The notes under the pieces are model-generated. The model made no database searches. It saw only the letters and a list, made by a program, of their open reading frames with translations, and had not been told where the DNA came from. The translations under genes and the position numbers were made by a program. Positions 7,989 to 15,749 of a DNA stretch of 23,706 nucleotides are shown piece by piece (position 1 is the stretch's first letter; each line of letters opens with the position of its first letter). Source of the DNA: Willaertia magna (Eukaryota > Heterolobosea > Eutetramitea > Acrasida > Naegleriidae); NCBI GenBank assembly GCA_902984215.1, contig CADWAF010003393.1, positions 1-23,706 on the forward strand, read 5' to 3'.

Positions 7989-8198
7989 CTACTTTACGTC
8001 ACCTATTTTCGTAACAATGTTGTTACTAGTTGGAGCAACTGTTGTGGTAGAATTTGGTGCATTGTTGGCACCAAGTAATGGATGATTAGTCCCTAACTTT
8101 GAAATTACATTATCTTGCATTTCTTTTGGGGATTGTGTTGGTAACTCAACAATTAGTTCTGCACTGCTTGTTTTACTAATTTCTAGAATTTGGCCCAT
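7989..8198 (-). CDS. Small unrecognised 69-aa protein
   Basis: An ATG-initiated frame (8196-8198) ends in TAG at 7989-7991. The protein begins MGQILEISKTSSAELIVELP and continues with a T/N/S-rich C-terminus ending KIGDVK. It converges on the BTB gene with 67 nt between the two stops. The first ~45 residues look like ordinary protein, with hydrophobic and charged residues alternating, which favours a real gene, but 69 codons is short for this composition. No family is recognised. A spliced form is possible, since GTAAAG lies at the very end of the frame, but no continuation fits before the BTB gene. Confidence 0.42.
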   Translation of the reverse strand: MGQILEISKTSSAELIVELPTQSPKEMQDNVISKLGTNHPLLGANNAPNSTTTVAPTSNNIVTKIGDVK

Positions 8199-8592
8199 TT
8201 CGTTAATGCACTAGCTTATGTCAGTATGTTTTTTATTGATTTGTTTTTGGTGAGAATTGTGGCAAGAAGGCGCTTCTTATATTATTTAGAGTTCGGTTAT
8301 TTGCCACAAAATGGGCAGTCTTAAGTTATAATCCTCCTACGCATACTTTAGTATACTTGCTTTTTTGTTTATATCATAATTTTCCACTCACTTATTTGAA
8401 AGCGCTGCGTTCGGAATTTATAGCGTGAACTCATTTATATAATGAATAAACCATTCATTTTGACTCCTGTAAATTCTGTCACTATTTCGTATAGAGCTAA
8501 AGTGGCAATTGAAAGAAATGATGAAATAGTTGTGGATTTTAAACCTTACGAAACGACCGCACAAAGGGCAATTATTGGAGATTTTGGAAAAT
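8199..8592. other. 394-nt spacer between TRM2 and the 69-aa gene
   Basis: Both neighbours are on the minus strand, so this stretch should contain the TRM2 3' region and the promoter of the 69-aa gene. It is less AT-rich than other spacers here, with GC-richer patches near 8270-8280 and 8400-8430. A plus-strand frame beginning at 8442 runs on through the TRM2 second exon. I do not accept it as a gene, but the first 150 nt are coding-like. No tRNA, repeat or recognised element was seen. Confidence 0.35.
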
Positions 8593-10262
8593 TTATTGTT
8601 TGGATAACTTTCTTTCAAAAACACAAATCATCTCACGATGCTCTGTGTGAGGGAACATATCTACAGCTACCGCTTTTACTGGAACAAAAGGAGGTTTGAA
8701 ATCAGAATTCTTAGAAGGAGGGGCACAAAGTCTTTAAAAATTAGGTAAATATTTAAAATAATAAATGTTACTTACTCAACTGCGTTTTCTGCCAAAGTAC
8801 TTGGGTTGCAAGAAACATAAATTAAACGTTCAATGGTCGGTGAACGTAAAATAGAATGTAATACCTTCTTGTGTAATCCACTTCTCGGTGGATCTACTAC
8901 TGCAATACACTCAACATTTGGAGAATTCAATTCATATTTTGACATATTTGTGGCAATTGTATCTTCAGCTTTTCCACAAATAAAAGTGATATTCTCAATG
9001 TTATTCAATTTTGCATTATTTATAGCATCATTTACTGAGCTTTCAACCATTTCAATACCAATAACTTGATCTACAGAGCTAGACAAAATTTGGCCAATTG
9101 TACCAGTTCCACTACAAACATCTAACAAAACTCTCTTCTTCTTTTCCTCATTATTTTCATTAATAGAAATATTTTCTAAAGCCCATTCTCTAACCTTAGA
9201 ATAAAGAACCTCAACACCTTTAATATTAACTTGGAAGAAACTTAGAGGTGAGATCTTAAACTTTAATCCTAAAACTTCTTCGACAATATTATCTTCACCA
9301 TAAAGTACTTCAATTGGCAAATCAGTTGGTGCAGCATTATTAACACCATCATATACTTGTAAAAATAATCCTTTAATATTAATTGCTAATTCAGAAGTAC
9401 TTTGATGATTTTTATCATGAGCTTTAAATTGTTCTATTATTCTTTCCTTTAAACTTTTCATTTCTTCTGGAGAAATATTTTGAGGATGAATTTGTACCAT
9501 TAACAGCAATTCTCCCTTTAAATTTTCTCTTGCCTTTAAAATTCTCCAAGTACCTTCATGAGTTCTCATATTATAACATTTATATTTTTCAGCAGTTTCT
9601 TGTACTAAGGCTTGTAAAATTTTCACCGCTTTTTTTTGACCATCGGAAATTATTCTTACTTCTTCTGGACTTTCAATATTTACAGAACCTTGAACGAAAG
9701 AACCTTGACGGAAACCTACACTTGGTTCTTCTTTAGAATTATATCCAATTGAAAATTCACAATTATTTCTATATCCTTCAGTAACTGGACTTGGTAAAAT
9801 TCCTTTCCAATCAAGTGATAAACCTTTTAAATTTTCTTCTGAATATCTTTCTTCTTTTAAATAAGTTGGGATATTTTCCTTCCATTTTTCTCTAATTCTT
9901 TCACACATATCCTTTAAATTTTCAATACTTTCATTTTCTTTTAATTTTAATTGTGCATCATATTCTAAGTGAGCTAATGGAGAAACTGCTTCAACCACTG
10001 TTGCGGCTACTTTCTTCTCCTTTTTCTTACTCTTCTTGTTTCCTCTATAAAAGTTTCTACGTTTGTTTTTATCGGAAGGTTGATTTGGCATTTTTTCTTC
10101 GTTCAAGAATGATGAAGAATTAAAGTTTTTCAAAGATGCAGAAGAAGAGAAAAGGAGATGAGTGGAAAAGTATTTAGGAAAAACGACGGAATAATTAGTG
10201 TTAAATTTATTGAAGGAATGCAAGCTAGAAAAGCTTTTTAAAAATGTTCTTCTGCAAAGCAT
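8593..10262 (-). CDS. TRM2: tRNA (uracil-5-)-methyltransferase, TrmA/TRM2 family
   Basis: This SAM-dependent enzyme forms 5-methyluridine, typically at position 54 of the tRNA T-loop. Exon 1 is 8776-10262, intron 44 nt (8732-8775, GTAAGT...AG), exon 2 8593-8731; 541 aa. Splicing restores the conserved C-terminus VAVDMFPHTEHREMICVFER, which a single-frame reading would lose. Motif I is DVCSGTGTIG at 381-390, motif IV DPPRSGLH at 457-464, the nucleophile is C485 in SCNPSTL, and the probable general base is E529. Residues 1-40 (MLCRRTFLKSF...PKYFSTHLLF) form a mitochondrial-type presequence. A second Met at 58 is followed by a KNKRR...KKSKKKEKK basic cluster that looks nuclear. There is no TRAM or RRM domain. 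The nearby TRMU also modifies tRNA uridines. Confidence 0.94.
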
Positions 10263-10605
10263 TAATTTTTTTAAAATTCAAAAAATGTTTTAGTTTAAAA
10301 TTTAACAATTTATTAAGTTATTTATTTATTTAATTTATTATAAAATGTTGATGAAATTAAAGATTCATGGAACGACATCCACTGATTCGAAAATTATTCA
10401 GGTTTCACTGTGAATCGGTTGAACATTAGCTTTTGTTTGAAAGGGTGTATGGATAAGAAACCAAATTCCCTTAAATAACAGGAATCACCCATCGTTTGAT
10501 ACTGTAAAACTTTATTTTACTTGTCAAACAACAACAGTTGTCAAAATTAAACAAAAAGAAAAAAAATTTGAAACAACTAATTCACAATCATAACTAATCA
10601 AAAAA
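10263..10605. promoter_or_regulatory. 343-nt divergent intergenic region, TRM2 and CH-domain gene
   Basis: This region holds the 5' leaders and promoters of both flanking genes. Next to TRM2 it is almost pure A/T; 10366-10500 is distinctly richer in G+C; the 100 nt before the plus-strand ATG are A-rich with TTGTCAAA twice (about 10520 and 10541). Within the GC-richer block lie an imperfect inverted repeat (ACTGATTC at 10381-10388 with GAATCGGT at 10412-10419, one G-T pair) and TTCAC-T-GTGAA at 10404-10414. A 32-codon minus-strand frame covers 10394-10492. No known RNA family is recognised. Confidence 0.4.
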
Positions 10606-12923
10606 ATGTCAACAAGAAGAGGAAAGGAAGCAATTTTATCTTGGTGCCAACGTGTTACCGCAGACTATCCAGGTATTGAAATCAAAAACTTCACAACATC
10701 ATTTGCTGATGGTTTGGCTTTTGCTGCTATCATTGATAGTGTAAGTAAATAATTTTCACATTAAAATCTCACTAAATACAATTACATAATTCTTTAATCA
10801 AATAATGATTTAATCAAATTTAATAATTTTCCCAAAAAAAATTACAAAAAAAATATCTTGAAAATTATTTTTTCCTTAATGTATTTTTTACTGAACTATT
10901 TGATTATTATGGACTAATTTAACACTATTAACAGCAACGCCCTGATCTTTTAAAGGATATGGGTCTTGAATTTTCTACAATTGTTGAAGGATTTGGTAGA
11001 GAAGAAAGATTACAATGGGCATTCGATCAAGCAGAAAACTTAGGTATTCCTCGTTTATTAGATGTTGAAGATATTGATCCAGAGAAACCAGAAGAACGTT
11101 CTATTGTGACATATCTTTCATCTGTTTATAAATTCTTTAATAATAAAGATAAAGAAGGAACTAACGAAACAGCCTCACAAGAAACAGCAACACAAGAAGT
11201 TTCTCAAGTTGAAGGCTTAACAGAAGAAGAAAAGTTATTACTCCAACAAGTCGGAGAACAACATAATGCTCCAGTTGAAGAAAATACTTCTACAACTCAA
11301 CAAGTTGTTGAAGAACAAACCCAACAAGAAGAAGCTCAAGACGTAGTTGTACCACCAAAGGAAGAAGAAACTGTAAATGAAGAACCACAACAACAAGAAC
11401 AAGTTGTTGAAGAACAACCAAAGGAAGAAGTTCCACCAGTCGTTGAAGAACAACAAGTAGAAGAACAACCAACTGTTGAAGAAGAAAAGCCTGTAGAAGA
11501 ACAACAAGAAGAAGAACAAGAAACTAATGAAGAAGAAGAAGAAATCGATAATAAAGTTTCTACAGTTGCAACCTTAGGAGATGAAGTTGACGAAACTGAA
11601 GAATTAGAAGAAGAAGAAGAAGAAGAGGTTAAACCAACAAGTACTTACACTCCTACTAGTTCTAGTTATGAAGCACCAAAGGAAAGAGTTAATTTAATGG
11701 AAGGTACTCAATCTGCATCCAATTGGAGCTTTGATGAAGATTCCGATGATGGAGATGTTAAACCATCAAGTAAATCTAATGTAGATAATGAAAGATTATC
11801 TGAATTAAGAGAAAAAGTAGAACAATTAAAAGATACATTAAATCAAGAAAGAGTTGAAAAGGAAAGATTCAAGAAGAAAGAAATGGATCTTGAAAATGAT
11901 GTTCAAAGATTAGAAAATGATTTGAAACGTGTTAGAAATGAAATTGAAGAATTAAAACAAAGTAATAGACAAGAAAAACAATTAGAATTTGATGCAAGAC
12001 AAAAAGTTGAAAATGATCGTAATAATTTAATGCAAGAAAATAGAAAATTACAAGAACAATTAAATAATGCTGAAAGAGATGCAAAGGATGGTAAATATAC
12101 TGAAAAACAATTAAATAAGGAAATTCAAAAATTACAAAAGGCATTAGAAAAGGCAGAATTAGCAAAGAATAGTGAAGTTGAAGAAAAGTTACGTTTAGAA
12201 AATGAAGTTAACGATTTAAAGAGACAATTAACAAATCTTAATCAACAATATAAATTATCTCAACAATCTGGTACTAATGCAGAATTAGAATTACAATCAT
12301 TAAAGAACTTCTTTGAAAAGGAAAAGAGAAATAGAAAATTACTTAACCAAGAAATTAAAGACTTAAAATTAGAGGTTGATAGTTTACGAAATGAATTAGA
12401 TGATGCAAGAGATGAAATTCATAAACTTGAAGCTAAGGTTAAAGAAACTGAATTAGAAAAAGAAGCAGAAACAAGAAAATTAAAGATTGAAATTGATGAA
12501 AGAAACAATTTAGATAACAGAATGAAACAATTAAGAAAGGATATTACAGATTTGAAATACAAAGTTGACCAAGAAAAGAATAACGCAGTTCAACTTGAAA
12601 ATCAAAAACGTAAAGTGGAAGAAGACTTAGCAAATGCATATGCAAAGATTGATGAACTCCAACAAGAAGTTAATAATCAAAAGAGAGAAGTTAAGAAGGC
12701 TGAAAGAGATATTCAAAGAGCAGAACGTAAGGCAGAAACTGAGGAACAACGTTCAAATGAATTAAAACAACAACAAGTTCAATTACGTGAAGACATTCGT
12801 CAATGGAAAGATAAAGTAACAAAGGCAGAATTCGATGCAGAAAAGATAAAGAGAGAAAAGGAATCTTTAGAAAGAACTGTAAGAGAATTGGAATTACAAT
12901 TATCTTTCAAAACAAGTCTTTAA
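10606..12923 (+). CDS. Calponin-homology domain, Glu-rich and coiled-coil protein
   Basis: Probably an actin-binding or cytoskeletal crosslinker. Exon 1 is 10606-10740 (45 codons), intron 194 nt (10741-10934, GTAAGT...CAG, phase 0), exon 2 10935-12923; 707 aa. Residues ~5-110 form one CH domain: AILSWCQRVTADYPG, SFADGLAFAAIID, QRPDLL, then WAFDQAENLGIPRLLDVEDI. Residues ~125-280 are a Glu/Gln/Val/Pro linker with recurring VEEQP-type units. From ~325 to the end the chain is an almost unbroken heptad coiled coil (ELREKVEQLKDTLNQE onward). The plan resembles cortexillin or interaptin-like proteins, but with a single CH domain, so direct F-actin binding is not certain. The coil implies a rod-like dimer. 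The 3' end has AATAAA at 12945. Confidence 0.88.
10741..10934 (+). other. 194-nt intron 1 of the CH/coiled-coil gene
   Basis: The intron starts GTAAGT and ends AACAG, and it falls between the codons of AIIDS and QRPDLL, keeping the CH domain continuous. It is four to five times longer than the eight other complete introns seen (40-54 nt). It contains two nearby copies of TTTAATCAAAT (about 10792-10820) and several A or T homopolymers. Confidence 0.85.
11280..11640 (+). repeat. GAA/CAA-rich degenerate repeat encoding VEEQP units
   Basis: Imperfect tandem units of GTTGAAGAACAACC type encode repeated V-E-E-Q-(Q/P/T) segments in the linker of the CH protein. They end in a pure Glu run near 11620. 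The strand asymmetry (purine-rich on plus) also produces long but meaningless frames on the minus strand. Confidence 0.65.
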
Positions 12924-12944
12924 AAACCTGTAGTTTTTAGTACT

Positions 12945-12950
12945 AATAAA
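12945..12950 (+). promoter_or_regulatory. AATAAA polyadenylation signal of the CH/coiled-coil gene
   Basis: The hexamer lies 21 nt after the TAA stop in the 116-nt convergent gap. The opposite gene has its own reverse hexamers at 13000-13009. Confidence 0.4.
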
Positions 12951-12999
12951 CTGTAAATTTTACTGAAAATCTTGGGGATGAGGAGCATTACTAAAAAAA

Positions 13000-13009
13000 T
13001 TTATTTATT
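13000..13009 (-). promoter_or_regulatory. Overlapping AATAAA signals of the GTPase-HSP20 gene
   Basis: TTTATTTATT on the plus strand reads AATAAATAAA on the minus strand, about 30 nt after the TAG at 13040-13042. Confidence 0.4.
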
Positions 13010-13039
13010 AAACTTAATTACACACAAAAATAGTAATGT

Positions 13040-15067
13040 CTATTTGGATTTCTTTTTTGAACTTTTTGGTTCTGGGTCATGGTAGCCACTATGCTTTAAG
13101 GTAATTTGAACTTGACCTTTGAATGAAGTAACTTTTGGTTTCTTCAAGTTGTAATCTCTCAGTACAGGAATTGGTTTTTCATACGTAATAAATTTGCCGT
13201 ACTTTCTGCCTCTGTGTATATATTGACCAATGTTAAGGTCATCATAAGTAATGATAGTTTCGGTTTCTGTGGATTGAGCATAAACCATATTGTCATAAGG
13301 GTCTTCTAAAATTTCTTCCTTTTGTTCCTCATTATTTTCATCAATAATTTCATCAGATTCATCTTCATCTGTTGAGTCATCACTTTCTAATTTGCTGAGG
13401 GAGTCTTCTAATTCTTCTTTTCCAACAATATTGCCATGTTTGAACGGGAATTCATAAAGAGATCTTCTACCAAAGAAAATCGGCATAAAATTAACATTAT
13501 CTATGATCATACTGAACTGATTGTTTCTTAACTTCATCGAATTAACATACTCTTCAACTGGAACGTCATACTCTTTTGTTAAATTTGAGGGAACAACAAA
13601 TTCTAAGCCAGGACAATCAATCATAAAATTCAAATGTTTGGTGTTTCTTGCTTTGTTATGTTTCAAGTTTAAATGAACTGGTGCGTCTCCTGGAGTTGTG
13701 ACATCATAATCGAATTTGCAAGTTGGGTCGTTTAAAATTAAATAAAAGTGATCGTCAATAATAGAATCCATACTTTTGGGTACTAATTCATCCTCGTGAA
13801 AAAACTTAAGCATGTATTCATCATTTGATTCATCTTTTACAATCATTAATTTTACTTTTCCAACTTTCTTAAATACTTCTTTTAAATACTTTTCAATGCT
13901 TAAAATTAAGTTTCTTAAAGGCTTTCTTGAGTTAGAATGTTTGTAAGCAGAAGTTAATTCTCGTTTAAAGTTTGCAATATAGTGCTCATTATAATTACTT
14001 GCATCCAACTCTTTGTCTTCATCTTTCTTATTCTCAAAGTTTGCTTCTCTTCTGCCAAGAAAGAAATGTGTGACACCAACACTTTCATGTCCAGCGCTAG
14101 CAATGGGATGGATTTTAATTAAATTTCCATTTCTATCCAACATTTCAATTTCTTTTGATTTTCCTCCAAAACAACCTTTAATATATCTTTTAACTAAATC
14201 GTTTAGCTCGTTTATGTCAGTAGTATTCTTAAAGTTGTGTATCATGTAAAGATTGGTGTGCTTTTGACGAAATGAATTAACAAGGTTGTGCTTATGAATG
14301 TCAGCAGATATCTTAAGCGCTAATCTTTGGTCTTTTGCATTTAAGCTGTTAGCTACACCAACAATAATATCAGCCAAGTCAAAAGTAATGTAACGTAAAA
14401 AGTTTTCAACAGATTGCTTATTATTTTGGGCGTTTGTGATTGCTCTCGATTTTAATTGTTTCTTTAAGGAACCGTGTTTGCTTAGCTTTTCTTTATCAAA
14501 AGAGGTAATATCTTCTCTTAAAAGAGCATATTCCTCAGAATTTCTTAAAATTTCTTTTTCTAACTTAACCATGTCCTTAGTAAGTGCTTTATCTTGACCT
14601 TCAGTGTCAATTGCAATTAAATTGTTGTCGAAATAGCAACTAAATCCTTTAGTATCATGAGTTGGTCCACTTGGAAAATTCTTTCCAAAAGTTTCATTGA
14701 TAATGTAAGATTTGCCGCTGTCGAAATTCCCAATAAAGGCAATAAATATTCTTTTACCAAATAATAATTCTTCTAATTCAGCAATTAAACCTTCTTCTAA
14801 GCTTTTATCCGAGTTAATTTTATGTTTTCCAACAAATTCTTTAAGGGCTTTTTGACTTTTATTATAAATTTTTGCAGTCCAACCTCCAGCACGCACATAA
14901 ATGTCTGCCAATCTTTGGAAAACTAACTGAAAATCGTAACTGTCAAAAGTTGGTTGATCAGAATTAGATTGTTGTTCGTTTGAATGAACAGAGGGAATGG
15001 CTGAGTTGGATTCATCTGTTGAGGAAGATCCTGCTGGAACATTGTTGCTATTAACTGTACCAAGCAT
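13040..15067 (-). CDS. GBP-like large GTPase with C-terminal HSP20/alpha-crystallin-like domain
   Basis: I take the ATG at 15065-15067; a longer frame would begin at a TTG. The product is 675 aa. After an S/N-rich N-terminus comes a P-loop GTPase domain: GNFDSGKS at 113-120, the switch I threonine in THDTKGF (~136-142), DTEG at 154-157 and IHNFKN at 276-281 in the G4 position. DTEG and the lack of a standard NKxD recall guanylate-binding and atlastin-like proteins. The C-terminal part (~455-660) resembles HSP20: LNFMIDCPGLEF corresponds to the central strand and PG turn, and RKYGKFITYEKPIPV...TSFKGQVQITLKH to the end of the fold. An acidic insert (~556-590) splits it. The tail is KSSKKKSK. 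The function is unknown; GTP-driven chaperone or membrane roles are speculation. The GTPase call is sure, the HSP20 call moderate. Confidence 0.8.
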   Translation of the reverse strand: MLGTVNSNNVPAGSSSTDESNSAIPSVHSNEQQSNSDQPTFDSYDFQLVFQRLADIYVRAGGWTAKIYNKSQKALKEFVGKHKINSDKSLEEGLIAELEELLFGKRIFIAFIGNFDSGKSYIINETFGKNFPSGPTHDTKGFSCYFDNNLIAIDTEGQDKALTKDMVKLEKEILRNSEEYALLREDITSFDKEKLSKHGSLKKQLKSRAITNAQNNKQSVENFLRYITFDLADIIVGVANSLNAKDQRLALKISADIHKHNLVNSFRQKHTNLYMIHNFKNTTDINELNDLVKRYIKGCFGGKSKEIEMLDRNGNLIKIHPIASAGHESVGVTHFFLGRREANFENKKDEDKELDASNYNEHYIANFKRELTSAYKHSNSRKPLRNLILSIEKYLKEVFKKVGKVKLMIVKDESNDEYMLKFFHEDELVPKSMDSIIDDHFYLILNDPTCKFDYDVTTPGDAPVHLNLKHNKARNTKHLNFMIDCPGLEFVVPSNLTKEYDVPVEEYVNSMKLRNNQFSMIIDNVNFMPIFFGRRSLYEFPFKHGNIVGKEELEDSLSKLESDDSTDEDESDEIIDENNEEQKEEILEDPYDNMVYAQSTETETIITYDDLNIGQYIHRGRKYGKFITYEKPIPVLRDYNLKKPKVTSFKGQVQITLKHSGYHDPEPKSSKKKSK

Positions 15068-15749
15068 TAGTCTTAATAACAATAAGAAATAGTAGTAAGA
15101 ACACTTTGTTGATTTTTTTTGTTGTGTTCACTTGTCAATTTGTACTCTTTGGTTTTATTTGTTTTTGTACTTCAAATAAAAATATATATGGAAAATATAT
15201 TAAATTGATGTATTTTACATTAATTTAAAAAATATTTTTAATGTGCACATTACCAAAATGTATATTTTCTAAAACTTTAAATCTTCCGATAAAGGCCAAA
15301 AGTTGTTAAAGAATTATTTGAAAAACCCATTTTTAATTAATTACCAAGGTTAGTTGAAGAGGCATTTTTATTTGATAGCCCTTACAAAATACGGGTGCAG
15401 ACAATTAATAAAATAAGAATAAATTCAGTGACTATTTTTAATTATTTATAATTTTATATTTAATTTGTTTTTAAATTATTTTAACGTTGTTTAATAAAAT
15501 TATATGTATTTTACTTTAAATTTTTTTTAATTTAATTAAAGTTGAAGAAAATTGTTTAAAATTTGACAATGAGTGTGCTTTAAAAAATCATAAAAACAGT
15601 TATAAAATGTTTATTATTAATATATAAAACCATAAATTTAAATAAATCTTTTAATTCAATCTTTAATTAATTTTTTTATAATTGTTTAGTTATGCTAAAG
15701 TGTTAACACACAAACATTTGTTTTTATTGATTTACAAAGCAAACTACAT
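15068..15749. other. 682-nt AT-rich spacer between the two GTPase genes
   Basis: This is the longest gap in the window. It contains the promoter of the GTPase-HSP20 gene (right of 15067) and the 3' end of the dynamin-like gene (TTTATT at 15723-15728, its likely AATAAA on the minus strand). Most of it is A/T runs. A slightly more complex patch at 15285-15410 shows no conserved frame. No RNA gene or repeat was recognised. Confidence 0.5.

Noticed and set aside
8190..8198. N-myristoylation of the 69-aa protein because it begins Met-Gly.
   Set aside because: The residue at position 6 is Glu, where the consensus wants Ser, Thr or another small residue.
8442..8699. An 85-codon plus-strand frame starting with ATG.
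   Set aside because: Its second half lies opposite the well-supported second exon of TRM2 and it uses codons rare in the neighbouring genes. The first half remains unexplained.
11238..11519. Long minus-strand frames rich in F, L and V that look like membrane proteins.
   Set aside because: They are the complement of the Glu/Gln-rich repeats of the CH/coiled-coil gene; GAA and CAA read backwards give TTC and TTG.
13200..13700. The formin and the large GTPases as members of one operon-like functional cluster.
   Set aside because: They are far apart, on both strands with unrelated genes between, and no sequence feature ties them together.
15068..15749. tRNA or other Pol III genes in the long spacers.
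   Set aside because: No A-box/B-box pair (GGTTCGANNCC-like) or cloverleaf could be found in any spacer by eye.
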